The notes beneath the pieces are model-generated. The model made no database searches, was not told where the DNA came from, and saw nothing but the letters and a program-made list of their open reading frames with translations. This document shows, one piece after another, positions 50,502 through 60,282 of a DNA stretch of 64,000 bases; within the stretch, counting starts at the first letter, position 1, and each line of letters begins with the position of its first letter. Position numbers and translations under genes: made by a program. The stretch is from Anaerolinea sp. Lineage in GTDB: Bacteria; Chloroflexota; Anaerolineae; Anaerolineales; Anaerolineaceae. The DNA is taken from positions 620,001 through 684,000 of the forward strand of contig JARKPU010000013.1 in assembly GCA_029975055.1 (NCBI GenBank), written 5' to 3'.

Positions 50502-51608
50502 TCACCAGGTGATATCCGTTGACCAGCGGATTTTGTGCGCGGTGCGTGCATCGCCGTTGACATAACCGGAGAGCTGGTTATAGCCTTCCAGCGGCGTGTT
50601 ATCCAGCACCGGGCAGGCGGAATCGGGGTTGACCTGGCAGGATTGAAATTGAGTCATCACTCCGCGAAATTCCATCGCCAGGCCGTGAGTCTGGTAGGCA
50701 TACACGCTCATCAGGTACCACTGCTGTGCGTTCACCCCGCTGTTGGCGTAGATCTCCGGCACCGGATACACCGGCGACGAACCCCAGGTGACGTACCAGA
50801 CCTCTTCCTTCGACCACAAGTAAGGAGACGAGCCGCACTGTGCGCCCGGACTGGCAAAATACGGGCAGCCCGGGATGGCTCCAAAGTTGAGCATTTCATA
50901 CTGGTTGACCCGGTCATAACCATCCAGCCAGTCCCTCGTCGCCGCATACGAATTCCAGCTCAGCTCAATGTCGTTCGCCCCGGCGGCGCTCACCTGGCGC
51001 GAGTAACCGTTGTCCACAAACCACTGGTTCACCTCGTTGACCATTTGAGCCCAGGCCTGCCCGTGCGCACCGTTCACCTGGTAAATGTCGCAATCTCCGT
51101 CGGTCTTGCAATCGGGGTAGATGTAATTGTTCGTCCCGATGCCAATCACCAGAGTGGATGAGAGGTCGTCGCCGGTGCAGTTGTAATACCCCTTCCCGAA
51201 CTGCTCCACCGCGTTGGCAATCTGGCTGGTGGAGACGTAAGCCGCCGTGATGAACAGACGCGCCCCATATGCGCCGGAAGACAGCTTGCGCGGGCCGCCG
51301 AAATCCAAAATCACCATGTTATCTTGCGTTCCGGGGCGCTTCAAGTCGCGGTCGCCCAGCGCGCACCCGCGGTTGTAAAGCGTGGTTCCATTAACGGTGG
51401 ACATGTAATAGCTGGTCGTATACACTGCCGGGCCGTTCTCGACGATGAAATTCTGGATCTGGGGCAGGAAAATCCGGTAGGGGCCGGTTCCCTGGAAAAC
51501 GCGCGGAGTCGCGTCAACCGCTGAAAACCTCGCCAGGCTGAGGACGATCAACACGCCGAGCAGCTTCGCAAGCTGAGGCAGAGCTTTTTTCCACAATGCT
51601 TTATTCAT
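50502..51608 (-). CDS. Hypothetical secreted protein
   Basis: 368 aa with an N-terminal membrane or signal segment (LAKLLGVLIVLSLARFSAVDA). The mature part is rich in Tyr, Trp and Asn and has paired cysteines (CTGDD, CKTDGDC, CPYF...CGSS, C...CP near the C-terminus) that could form extracytoplasmic disulfides. A stretch GIGTNNY followed by HGQAWAQMVNEVNQWF looks like a (beta/alpha)-type domain related to glycosidase folds, but I see no certain catalytic pair. Function unknown. Confidence 0.7.
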   Translation of the reverse strand: MNKALWKKALPQLAKLLGVLIVLSLARFSAVDATPRVFQGTGPYRIFLPQIQNFIVENGPAVYTTSYYMSTVNGTTLYNRGCALGDRDLKRPGTQDNMVILDFGGPRKLSSGAYGARLFITAAYVSTSQIANAVEQFGKGYYNCTGDDLSSTLVIGIGTNNYIYPDCKTDGDCDIYQVNGAHGQAWAQMVNEVNQWFVDNGYSRQVSAAGANDIELSWNSYAATRDWLDGYDRVNQYEMLNFGAIPGCPYFASPGAQCGSSPYLWSKEEVWYVTWGSSPVYPVPEIYANSGVNAQQWYLMSVYAYQTHGLAMEFRGVMTQFQSCQVNPDSACPVLDNTPLEGYNQLSGYVNGDARTAHKIRWSTDITW

Positions 51609-51690
51609 AGGTTACCTGTAAACAGAACCGCCCAATCCGATCGTCCGGCGGGCTTCCTTTGCTATAATTTTCATTATACGAGATTCATGC

Positions 51691-52146
51691 ATGGATGCCA
51701 CCATCATCGAAAAACGCGACTACCTGATCAGCCTGCTGCGCAATCTTGACCCGGCGCTCGGGGCTCAAATCTACGGGGTCGGCATCATCGACACGGTGCA
51801 ACTGTTATACCAGCTGGCTCCCGAGGCCATCGTTCGCCTGTTCGATCCGCGTCTTCCAGAAGATATCCGGCGCAGCGCCGCCGAGTTGGTCATCGCCATT
51901 CTACTCGACACATCGTATCTTGAGCGTTACGGGCTATTATTTACGCTCAGCCAGGTTCCGGCAACCATCTATCTGCCGGGCATCATCGAAGCCATGCTCA
52001 GCCTGGAACAGCCCGAAGGTGTTCGCAGCCTTGGCCAGGTGGCCCGGCGCCAGATGCTGTATGATTGCCACACCTACGCCTGCGTGTTGATCAACGCCGG
52101 GTACGCCCTTAACCTGCTCATGAATCTGACAGGCTACAGGCAATAG
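51691..52146 (+). CDS. Hypothetical helical protein
   Basis: 151 aa, largely alpha-helical, with no signal peptide. It includes LDPALGAQIYGVGIIDTVQLLYQL and a C-terminal YDCHTYACVLINAGYALNLLMNL stretch with two cysteines. No family is recognised. A TATAAT at 51663-51668 lies upstream without a good -35, and no clear ribosome site precedes the ATG. tRNA-Gly follows after 69 nt. Confidence 0.6.
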   Translation: MDATIIEKRDYLISLLRNLDPALGAQIYGVGIIDTVQLLYQLAPEAIVRLFDPRLPEDIRRSAAELVIAILLDTSYLERYGLLFTLSQVPATIYLPGIIEAMLSLEQPEGVRSLGQVARRQMLYDCHTYACVLINAGYALNLLMNLTGYRQ

Positions 52147-52215
52147 ACGCTGTGATGGCACCGCTGGTTCCCTCTTGCACAAAAAACCGAGATGGTTTAA
52201 AATCCAGGTCACAGC

Positions 52216-52288
52216 GCGGGTGTCGCCAAGCGGTAAGGCAGTAGCTTCCCAAGCTACCATTTCGTGGGTTCGAATCCCATCACCCGCT
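52216..52288 (+). tRNA. tRNA-Gly (anticodon CCC)
   Basis: Acceptor GCGGGTG (52216-52222) / CACCCGC (52281-52287) with discriminator T. Anticodon stem GTAGC/GCTAC with loop TTCCCAA gives anticodon CCC. The T-arm GTGGGTTCGAATCCCAT is normal. CCA is not encoded. Confidence 0.95.
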
Positions 52289-52312
52289 CACGGAAAACAC
52301 AGCATACCACGT

Positions 52313-52338
52313 AAAACGGGCCAGATCTCGCCCGTTTT
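52313..52338 (+). terminator. Terminator after tRNA-Gly
   Basis: AAAACGGGC (52313-52321) / GCCCGTTTT (52330-52338), loop of 8 nt, T-rich 3' arm, 25 nt after the tRNA. Confidence 0.8.
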
Positions 52339-52372
52339 GCGTTTCAAAACCCATTGATACGGTCGATTCGCC

Positions 52373-52378
52373 TATAAT
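52373..52378 (+). promoter_or_regulatory. -10 element of the NagD-type gene (leaderless layout)
   Basis: TATAAT ends 6 nt before the ATG at 52385, so the predicted transcript starts at or next to the start codon. No good -35 and no ribosome site. Confidence 0.5.
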
Positions 52379-52384
52379 TATCGA

Positions 52385-53197
52385 ATGCCAACCCCGGTCT
52401 CTCGCCTGCTGGATGTGCGCTGCTTCCTGCTCGACATGGACGGCACCTTTTACCTCGGCGACCGGCTGCTGCCCGGCGCGCTGGAGTTCCTTTCGTATCT
52501 CGAAAAGCGATCAGTTGGTTACCTGTTCCTGACCAACAACTCGTCCAAGAGCCGCGCCGAATATGCCGCCAAACTTCAAAGGCTTGGCCTGGAAGTGAGC
52601 CAGGAGCGCATCTTCACCTCCGGCGAAGCCACCACCATCTACCTGGCAAGGAAGCATCCCCATGCACGGGTCTTCCTGGTGGGCACGCCCTCGCTGCGAG
52701 CCGAGTTTCGGCGCGCCGGCTTCGTTCTCTCCTCCCGCTCGCCGGACGTGGCCGTGCTGGGTTTCGACACCACGCTCACGTATACTAAAATCCGCCGTTT
52801 GTGCGACCTGTTGAACACCGGCATCCCCTACATTGCCACGCATCCAGATATCAACTGCCCGACCGAAACCGGCTACATGCCCGACATCGGCGCGATGATC
52901 GAGATGGTCGCCGCCTCAACCGGCCGCCGGCCGGACGTGATCATCGGCAAGCCAAACCCGCCCATTGTGGAGGCCATCTCCGAGAAGCTGAACCTTCCAC
53001 GCGAGCAGATTTGCATGGTCGGAGACCGCCTGTACACCGACATCGCCCTGGGAAAAGCCGGCATCCTCACCGTCCTCGTGCTGAGCGGTGAAACGCGCAT
53101 CGAGCAGGTGAGCACGGCCCCCGTTCAGCCGGATTTCATCCTTGAGAACCTTGCCGGGCTTCTCGCCGTTTTGCAGCGTTACTCGTCAAAAAGCTGA
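52385..53197 (+). CDS. HAD-superfamily phosphatase (NagD-type)
   Basis: 270 aa. The HAD motifs are LLDMDGTFYLGD (nucleophile Asp), LTNNSSKSRAEY, the lysine in IIGKPNPPIV, and MVGDRLYTDIALGKAG. The cap (C2a type) between motifs 1 and 3 fits NagD/4-nitrophenylphosphatase proteins, which cleave small phosphate esters in the cytoplasm. Substrate unknown. It is a single gene between tRNA-Gly and the signalling cluster. Confidence 0.93.
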   Translation: MPTPVSRLLDVRCFLLDMDGTFYLGDRLLPGALEFLSYLEKRSVGYLFLTNNSSKSRAEYAAKLQRLGLEVSQERIFTSGEATTIYLARKHPHARVFLVGTPSLRAEFRRAGFVLSSRSPDVAVLGFDTTLTYTKIRRLCDLLNTGIPYIATHPDINCPTETGYMPDIGAMIEMVAASTGRRPDVIIGKPNPPIVEAISEKLNLPREQICMVGDRLYTDIALGKAGILTVLVLSGETRIEQVSTAPVQPDFILENLAGLLAVLQRYSSKS

Positions 53198-53385
53198 GGC
53201 CTGGCCACAGAATTCTCGATTTGCAAGAAATCCAGCCCCTAACAAAACTGCAAAGTATCTGACAACCCGCTGATAGGTGTGTTCAGGTATAAATACTTAC
53301 AATAGATCGTATAGGAAATGGGCCAAATTGGCTCGATAGCCCTTTTGTGGGCTGTTTCCATTCACTCAAAGGATTCCTTCTACTC
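53198..53385. other. Gap before the signalling cluster, with hairpin
   Basis: A hairpin AGCCC-TTTTGT-GGGCT (53338-53353), extended by GGAAA (about 53324) and TTTCC (about 53355), lies about 30 nt before the first receiver gene. It may be a terminator of the phosphatase gene or a leader element. No clear promoter. Confidence 0.35.
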
Positions 53386-53757
53386 ATGCCTGACTCGAAA
53401 ACCATCTTGCACATTGAAGATAACTTCGATAACCGTTTACTCGTCCGGCGCATCTTAATGGCTTCCGGTTACCGGGTGGTGGAAGCCGAAAACGCCTACC
53501 AGGCCCGTGACATGCTGGCAAAAGTGAAACCCGATTTGATCCTGATGGATATCAACATGCCGGATGTCGATGGGTATGCCCTCACACAGGAGATCAAAAG
53601 TTTACCCTCGCTGAAGAATGTGCCCATCGTGGCCATCACCGCCAACGTGATGAAAGGCGACCGCGAGCGCACCCTCAACGCGGGCTGCGATGGCTATATC
53701 GAGAAGCCCATCGATGTGGATAAGTTCATCGACCAGGTAGAGGAACACCTGGGCTGA
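53386..53757 (+). CDS. Single-domain response regulator 1
   Basis: 123 aa from the ATG at 53386, AAAGGA upstream. The receiver domain has HIEDN (acidic pocket), LILMDINMP with the phospho-accepting aspartate near residue 55, VAITANVM and the lysine in YIEKPID. There is no output domain. It is of the DivK/CheY-like type that passes phosphate between kinases. It is followed by a second receiver gene and membrane receptors. Confidence 0.93.
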   Translation: MPDSKTILHIEDNFDNRLLVRRILMASGYRVVEAENAYQARDMLAKVKPDLILMDINMPDVDGYALTQEIKSLPSLKNVPIVAITANVMKGDRERTLNAGCDGYIEKPIDVDKFIDQVEEHLG

Positions 53758-53817
53758 GCTGGTCGGTTTCCTGCAACGCAGAGCGCCAGGCAAGGTCTAT
53801 AAGTCCAAAGGTATCTT

Positions 53818-54219
53818 ATGCCTCCAGAAAAGACAGTGCTTGTTGTCGAAGATAACGTATCCAATTTCGTACTGATCGCGCGCATGCTCGGGTTCTTGGG
53901 CATCCATTGTGAATGGAAGACCTCCGGTTACGAGGTCGTCGAATATGCCGATACCCTCCCGCAGCTGGACTTGATCCTGATGGATATCCGCCTGCCTTAT
54001 GAAGACGGGTATGGAGCCTTGAAGAAGATCAGGCAATCACCCAAGCTCAAAGAAATTCCCGTCATTGCCGTCACTGCCGAGGCCAGCCAGGAACAGATGG
54101 ATAAGGCCCGCCAGGCCGGTTTCAACGGTTTTCTGGGGAAACCGCTGGATCCAGACCGCTTCCCCGACCAGATTCAACGCATCCTTTCCGGCGAGCCGGT
54201 TTGGGAGATGATGTTCTAA
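53818..54219 (+). CDS. Single-domain response regulator 2
   Basis: 133 aa. The receiver domain has VVEDN, LILMDIRLP (phospho-aspartate near residue 60), VIAVTAEAS and the lysine in FLGKPLDP. It has no output domain and is similar to but distinct from the preceding receiver. It lies 10 nt before the large receptor gene, so it is probably co-expressed. Confidence 0.93.
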   Translation: MPPEKTVLVVEDNVSNFVLIARMLGFLGIHCEWKTSGYEVVEYADTLPQLDLILMDIRLPYEDGYGALKKIRQSPKLKEIPVIAVTAEASQEQMDKARQAGFNGFLGKPLDPDRFPDQIQRILSGEPVWEMMF

Positions 54220-54229
54220 GGAGCGTGGC

Positions 54230-57200
54230 ATGGGTTTACTGCAGCCTGAGGGAGGAGTAAAAAGGCCGCTGCGCGAGAGCTGGCTTCGCCGTTTCTTGCG
54301 TTTCTTCCGGCAAGACAGCCTGCGGAAGACGCTGGTCATCGCCATCGTCCTGGTTTCGCTCATTCCGGTGATCCTGGTCGGAAGCGTTTCCTACTACCGC
54401 ACCCGGGCGCAGATCCAAAGACTGGTTGCCAACCAGCTTTACCAGATCACCAACAACAGTTCCGCCCAGCTCGAGGAGTTTGCGCAGTCACGCGCCGCGA
54501 CACTCGAAAGCCTGACTGCGAACGAGGCCTTCCTCGTCAACCTCAGCACCAGCCTGGATCCTGAGGTGCCGCTGGTTGAGTCATCCACCGCCACGATGAC
54601 CCTCCGTACCCAGTTGATCACCACCGCGCAGGGCACGGCCGCCAGCGAACCGGTCTTCAGCCAGTTGTTCGTGGTGAATGAAGGCGGGAACGTCGTCGCC
54701 GCATCCGACAGCCAGTTTATCAATGATAACTTTGGTGTCGGCGGCCGGGTCACGCACGCCGCCCTGCGCCCCCTGGTGAACACCACCCAATCCAAACCGG
54801 TCTTCAATCCCTTCCGCTCGACCGGCAACGGCCTGACGCTGCTCTCCAGCCGGGTATTTTCCGCACCGGATGGTGCCCGCTACACCGTCATCGGGGTCTC
54901 ATCCACGCTGCTCTATTCGCGCGCGCTCAATCAATCGGCGGCTTTCCTGCCAGGGGCGCGTGCCTTCTACATGAACGCCGGCGGTGATGTCATTTCGGCC
55001 GGAACAGACACCCCCCTGCAGATTTTGCCCAGGTTCGAGCCGTTCTTCGCGGCTGTGAATCCGGTCATCACCGGCCAGCAGACGGTGCAGCCGATCACCT
55101 TCACCTCGTACGATAACCAGCCCGTCATCGCCTATGTGCGGATCATACCTGCGCAAGACCTGGCGCTAATTCTCCAGGTTCCCACCGCTTCTCTTTATGG
55201 GCAGGTTCCGCTCCTGGACAGCTTCAGCATGTACATGCTGGGATTCCTCCTCGTGGCGCTGGCGGGGCTTTCGTTCATCGGGGCAAGCCAGGTCGTCAAC
55301 CCGCTCCTTCACCTGAGCGATGTGGCGCGTAAGTATGCCGAAGGGAAATTCGAGCAGCGCGCGTTCGTCAACCGCAAAGATGAAATCGGTCTGCTGGCTG
55401 AATCAATGAATAAGATGGCATCCGAATTGAACAGCCAGTACGCCAACCTGGAAAGGCAGGTGGAACAGCGCACCAGCCAGTTGCGCGCCGCATCCGAAGT
55501 CGCTCAGATTGCCACCTCCACCTTTCAACTGGACGAGATTCTGAGCCGCACGGCAAACCTGCTCAACGAACGCTTTGGCCTGTACTGCACTTCAATTTAC
55601 CTCGTTGATGAAACGCGCCGCTTCCTCGTCCTGCGCGAATCCGACCTTTCTTCAGGCCAAAAGGTGAAGCGCCCGAACGACCGCCTGCCGATCAACTCAT
55701 CCACGCTTCCCGGTTGGGTGGCCGAACGGAACGCCGCCCGCGAAGTGCCGGATGTGGAAGCCGAGCCGCTCTACCAACCCGAAGCGCCGCTCCCGCTCAC
55801 GCGCTCGCTGGCAGCCCTGCCCATCTCAACCGGCAGCGAAATCCTCGGCGTGCTCGAGGTTCGTTCCGATCAACCGGCCGGCATCGGCGCCGATTTGCTC
55901 AACGTACTCCAGACGGTCGCCAACCAGGTGGCCGGCGCCATACAAAATTCACGCCTGCTGCAGGCAGCCCAGGTTGACCTGGAGGAGACCTCGCTGCTCA
56001 ACCGCATCACCCGCCAGGTGAGTGCCGCAGCAACCGAGCAGGAAGCCCTCGACAGCATCATCGACAACCTGCCCAAGATCCAGCATGCCAGCGCGCTGTT
56101 CAGCCTGGACGGCGACACATTGCACATTGTGGCACTCTACGACCCGCGCTCGCGCAAGCTGGAGCGCGGCTTGAACACCATTGATATTCCCGCCCGCAGG
56201 GTCATCCCGGCTCTCTCCAAAGGCGAACCCGTCTTCCTCGAAGATATCACCCGGCCAACCGAGTTCGAGAATATCCTGTCTTTCTTCCTCCGGCGCAGCT
56301 GCCATTCGGTCATCATCCTGCCCTGCATGCAGGCCGGAAAGCCCGTCAAGGTGCTGGTGGTCGGTTTCCCCGAGGGTCACAAGGTCAGCCAGGCCACCCT
56401 GCAGCCGTTCATCAACCTGGCCGATGTGATCTCAGCCGGCCTGGATAAATACAACCTCTTGACCACGCTCCAGCAGCGCCTGACCGAGCTGCAGGTGCTG
56501 GCGAACTTCAGCCAGGCCACCTCTGCCGAAACCAACCCGCAAGAGCTCTTCCGCACGCTGCACCAATTGGTCTCCGAAACGATGGGCAGCGACCTGGGCT
56601 TCGTCCTGGCGCTCTACCGCCCGCAGCGTGAGATGATCGAATTCCCTTATGCATTTGAGGATCAGCAATTGCTCCAATTGGATCCGATGCCGGTTGGCAA
56701 CGGATTGACATCGTACATCATCCAAAACAAGAAACCGCTGCTCATCACCCGCGATACCGAGAGCCGGGCCGCCGAACTGGGCGCGCGCATCGTTGGCCAG
56801 CCGGCGCGGTCCTGGATGGGTGTTCCTCTCATCGTCGGCGGTGTGCTGATCGGCGCGCTTATCCTTCAAGACCAGGAAAACGAGGGGCGCTTCACGCAGG
56901 ACGACCTTAACTTGATGATGACCATTGCCCCTCAGGTGGCAACCTCCCTGCGCAACGCCCAGCTGCTCGATGAAATGCATTCTGCCCTGGCGGTGTATGA
57001 GCAGGAGCGCCTCATGCTCTCCACCTGGCTGGATAACACGCCCGACTCGATCATCGTGAAAGACGAACACGGCACTTACCTGCGCGTCAGCACATCCGCC
57101 GCCCGCCTGTTCAACCAGCGGCCTGAAACCCTGGTGGGGAAATCCGACTTCGACCTGTACCCGCAAGAAATTGCGTCTCAAATCTACAGCGGCGACCGGA

Positions 57201-58603
57201 TGGTGGTCGAATCGGGCGAACCGCGCATCGGCGATGTCGAGAAGATCGACCTCGGCGGCGAGGCAAACTGGCAGCTCGTTTCGCGCATCCCCGTGCGCAG
57301 CTCAGATGGCTCGATCATCGGAGTGATGGCGATTCGCCGCAACATCACCGACCTGAAGCTGGCCGAAGCTTACGCCCTCAAGCGCGAAGAGCAGATCCGC
57401 ATCACCGCTGAGATTGCCCGTGACTCGGCCGGTATCTTGGACCTCGACGAGCTGCTCGATAAAGCCGTCAACATGGTGCGCGATCGCTTTGGCTTTTACC
57501 ACGCGTCCGTCTTCCTGCTCGACCCGCTCGGTGAGTATGCCGTCTTGCGCGAATCGACCGGCGAGGCCGGGCGGCAGATGAAAGCCAACCGCCACCGGCT
57601 GGCAGTCGGTTCACGCTCGATCGTCGGCCAGGCCACGGCGCACGCCGAGGCGGTCATCGTACCGGATGTCACCCACGACCCGACGCACTTCCCGAACCCG
57701 CTTCTGCCTGAAACGCGCGCCGAGTTGGCCATTCCGCTGATCTATGCGGGCCAGGTCATTGGCGCTTTGGATGTGCAGTCCACCCAGGTTGGGGCGTTCC
57801 ATCCAAACGATATCGAAATTCTCGGCATCCTGGCCGATCAGATCGCCACGGCCATCCACAATGCCGGGCTGTACACCGCGGCGCAGGAAATGCTCGGCAA
57901 GCACAAGCTGCTCCACCAGATCAACGTGGCCGCCACCTCGGCAGACAGCCTCGATGAAGCGCTTGCGAAGGTGGCATCGGGCCTGAGCATTGCCCAGGTG
58001 GCCGATCATATCGGCATCTTCCTGCTCAACGGCCGCAACGAGCTCGAGCTGGCAGCGGCCGCCGGTTACCAGGGCGGCAAACCTCCTTCATTGCGGCTCG
58101 CTCTCGGCCAGGGGTTGATCGGCGCCGCTGCTCAAGACCGCCGCCCGATCCGTGTGGATAACGTCCTCAACGACCCCCGCTATATCCAGGCCGACGAACG
58201 CACCCGCAGCGCGTTGGCACTGCCGATCATCTTTGGTGAAAATCTGATCGGCGCGCTCAACCTCGAGAGCGACCAACCGGCTGCCTTCGATGAGAATGAT
58301 GTGGATATCATGGCCACCCTGGCAAACAACCTTGGCGCGGTTCTCACCAACTGGAAATTGGTCGAGCAGGTTCGCCGGCAGGTGGACCGCCAGAAGACGC
58401 TCTTCGAAACCACCAGCCGCATCCGCCGATCGGTCGATATCGCCACCATTTTGCAGACATCGGTGGCTGAGATTGGCCGCACGGTCGGCGCCCAACGCGC
58501 GCGCATCACCCTCACCGGCCCGCAGCTGCAACCCGAAGAGCCGTCGGCTCCGGCAAACGGGAACGGCCACGGGCCAGAAACTGGCAGCGAGGATAACGCA
58601 TGA
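54230..58603 (+). CDS. Giant membrane receptor: extracytoplasmic sensor-HAMP-GAF-PAS array, no catalytic output
   Basis: 1457 aa. Membrane segment 1 (about 32-54), a dCache-like extracytoplasmic domain to about 335, membrane segment 2 (FSMYMLGFLLVALAGLSFIGA), HAMP (to about 410), coiled coil, then three GAF domains (about 440-930), a PAS domain with TPDSIIVKDEHGTYL (about 945-1070), and two more GAF domains (about 1075-1400). It ends in a short Pro/Gly tail. No H-box, HATPase, GGDEF, EAL or receiver is seen. The stop overlaps the next receptor start (ATGA), implying a multi-protein signalling complex. Confidence 0.88.
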   Translation: MGLLQPEGGVKRPLRESWLRRFLRFFRQDSLRKTLVIAIVLVSLIPVILVGSVSYYRTRAQIQRLVANQLYQITNNSSAQLEEFAQSRAATLESLTANEAFLVNLSTSLDPEVPLVESSTATMTLRTQLITTAQGTAASEPVFSQLFVVNEGGNVVAASDSQFINDNFGVGGRVTHAALRPLVNTTQSKPVFNPFRSTGNGLTLLSSRVFSAPDGARYTVIGVSSTLLYSRALNQSAAFLPGARAFYMNAGGDVISAGTDTPLQILPRFEPFFAAVNPVITGQQTVQPITFTSYDNQPVIAYVRIIPAQDLALILQVPTASLYGQVPLLDSFSMYMLGFLLVALAGLSFIGASQVVNPLLHLSDVARKYAEGKFEQRAFVNRKDEIGLLAESMNKMASELNSQYANLERQVEQRTSQLRAASEVAQIATSTFQLDEILSRTANLLNERFGLYCTSIYLVDETRRFLVLRESDLSSGQKVKRPNDRLPINSSTLPGWVAERNAAREVPDVEAEPLYQPEAPLPLTRSLAALPISTGSEILGVLEVRSDQPAGIGADLLNVLQTVANQVAGAIQNSRLLQAAQVDLEETSLLNRITRQVSAAATEQEALDSIIDNLPKIQHASALFSLDGDTLHIVALYDPRSRKLERGLNTIDIPARRVIPALSKGEPVFLEDITRPTEFENILSFFLRRSCHSVIILPCMQAGKPVKVLVVGFPEGHKVSQATLQPFINLADVISAGLDKYNLLTTLQQRLTELQVLANFSQATSAETNPQELFRTLHQLVSETMGSDLGFVLALYRPQREMIEFPYAFEDQQLLQLDPMPVGNGLTSYIIQNKKPLLITRDTESRAAELGARIVGQPARSWMGVPLIVGGVLIGALILQDQENEGRFTQDDLNLMMTIAPQVATSLRNAQLLDEMHSALAVYEQERLMLSTWLDNTPDSIIVKDEHGTYLRVSTSAARLFNQRPETLVGKSDFDLYPQEIASQIYSGDRMVVESGEPRIGDVEKIDLGGEANWQLVSRIPVRSSDGSIIGVMAIRRNITDLKLAEAYALKREEQIRITAEIARDSAGILDLDELLDKAVNMVRDRFGFYHASVFLLDPLGEYAVLRESTGEAGRQMKANRHRLAVGSRSIVGQATAHAEAVIVPDVTHDPTHFPNPLLPETRAELAIPLIYAGQVIGALDVQSTQVGAFHPNDIEILGILADQIATAIHNAGLYTAAQEMLGKHKLLHQINVAATSADSLDEALAKVASGLSIAQVADHIGIFLLNGRNELELAAAAGYQGGKPPSLRLALGQGLIGAAAQDRRPIRVDNVLNDPRYIQADERTRSALALPIIFGENLIGALNLESDQPAAFDENDVDIMATLANNLGAVLTNWKLVEQVRRQVDRQKTLFETTSRIRRSVDIATILQTSVAEIGRTVGAQRARITLTGPQLQPEEPSAPANGNGHGPETGSEDNA

Positions 58604-60282
58604 GCTCCATATTCCGACCGCTCCTGCCCGGTTACACCCTGCCTTCCGTGGCGGCAAAGGGAAGCCTGGCCGTCATCCGCGACCGCATCCTGCAAACCAT
58701 GCTGCTGGGCCTGGTGGCGATGGCTCTGCCCATCATCTACCTCGCCACCGCCTCGGTGATCCGCGTGGGAAAATGGGGGCTGGCCGCGTTGTATATCGGC
58801 CTGTTCCTCATCCTCTTCCTCATCACCATCCTCCGCAAGCTGCCCTACACGCTGCGCAGCCTGATCGTCATCGGCATGGTGTACATCCTGGCCTTCTCGG
58901 AATTCTTCGACAGCAGCCTGCCCGGCGAGCTTCGTTTCTATCTGACCATCTTCTGCACGCTCACGGCCTCGCTGTTGGGGTATATTCCGGGGCTCGTTTC
59001 CATCTTGATCGGCTTCCTCACCCTGCTCGTCACGGGGCTGGGCGTCTCGAACAACCTGATCGTTCTGCACGATATGGATCTGTTCCTGCGCAGCCCCAAC
59101 TGGCTGAACGGCCTGTTCACCTATCTGCTGCTGGCCGGGGGCGTGACCCTTTCAATCACAGCCCTGGTAAACGGTCTGCAATCGGGCCTGAAGGAAAAAG
59201 AAGAACTCGCCGCGAACCTGGAAAAACAGCGCGGCGTCTTGGAAGACACCGTGCAGAGCCGCACTGCAGATATCCAGCGCAGGCTGATGCAGGTGCGCAC
59301 GGCTGCCGAAATTTCGCGCGCCATCAGCCGCTTAAATACCCCTGAATCTCTCTTCATGCAGGTGGCCGAATTGGTGCGCGAGCGTTTCGACCTGTACTAT
59401 GTGGGCATTTTCCTCACCGAACCGAGCGGGCGTTATGCCGTCTTGCGCGCCGGGACGGGCGAAGCCGGCCAGGCCATGCTCAACCAGAATCACCGCCTGG
59501 CCATCGGCGGGAACTCGATGATCGGCTGGGCCATCGCCAACCGGCAGCCGCGCATCGCGCTCGACGTGGGCGAAGAAGCCGTGCGTTTCAACAACCCATT
59601 CCTGCCCAATACGCGTTCCGAGGTTGCGCTGCCGATTCTAAGCCGGTCGGATGTGCTCGGCGCGATCTCCTTCCAATCGGATCGCTCTCGGGCGTTTGAT
59701 CAGAATGACATCCTCGTGCTGCAGGGCATTGCAGACAGCCTGGCGGTGGCGATCGAAAACGCCAACCTGTTCAGCGAACTGAGCGAGAATCTGGAAGAAA
59801 TCCGCGCGCTCAACCGCAACTATATTCAGAAAGCCTGGACGGAGGTGATTACCACCACAGGCGAGCTGGAATTCGAGTACGAAGGCAGCGCCCCGACCCG
59901 CCAGGAACAGCCCGCGCACACCATCCAGGTGCCGCTGGTGTTGCGCGACCAGGTCATCGGCCAGGTCACCCTCGAAACCGACCGCGACCAGTTGACCGAA
60001 GAAGATGCCGCCTACCTGAACGCAGTCACCACGCAGACGGCCGTCGCGCTCGAAAACGCCCGCCTGGTGCAGGAATCCGAATGGCGGGCCTTCCAGGAAC
60101 GCAAGCTGAACGAGATGACCGCCGCCTTCCACCAGGCATCCAGCCTGGATGCGATCTTGAAATCGGCTGTGGAACAGCTGGGGCAGCTTCCCTCGGTTGC
60201 CGAGGTTTCCATCCAGCTTGTCGCGCCTGAAGCCCTCTCCAATGAAGTGCATCGCACAGACGGAAAGGAGAAGCTGGCATGA
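58600..60282 (+). CDS. Membrane GAF-domain receptor 2
   Basis: 560 aa. Five to six membrane segments (about residues 30-215, LVAMALPIIYLATA, LYIGLFLILFLITIL, FLTLLVTGLGV), a coiled coil (ANLEKQRGVLEDTVQSR), then a GAF domain (about 265-405) and part of a second (about 430-515). There is no output domain. The start is coupled by ATGA to the upstream receptor, and its own stop overlaps the next receptor in the same way. The repeated GAF motif VLRAGTGEAGQAMLNQNHRLAIGG recurs in the next gene. Confidence 0.85.
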   Translation: MSSIFRPLLPGYTLPSVAAKGSLAVIRDRILQTMLLGLVAMALPIIYLATASVIRVGKWGLAALYIGLFLILFLITILRKLPYTLRSLIVIGMVYILAFSEFFDSSLPGELRFYLTIFCTLTASLLGYIPGLVSILIGFLTLLVTGLGVSNNLIVLHDMDLFLRSPNWLNGLFTYLLLAGGVTLSITALVNGLQSGLKEKEELAANLEKQRGVLEDTVQSRTADIQRRLMQVRTAAEISRAISRLNTPESLFMQVAELVRERFDLYYVGIFLTEPSGRYAVLRAGTGEAGQAMLNQNHRLAIGGNSMIGWAIANRQPRIALDVGEEAVRFNNPFLPNTRSEVALPILSRSDVLGAISFQSDRSRAFDQNDILVLQGIADSLAVAIENANLFSELSENLEEIRALNRNYIQKAWTEVITTTGELEFEYEGSAPTRQEQPAHTIQVPLVLRDQVIGQVTLETDRDQLTEEDAAYLNAVTTQTAVALENARLVQESEWRAFQERKLNEMTAAFHQASSLDAILKSAVEQLGQLPSVAEVSIQLVAPEALSNEVHRTDGKEKLA

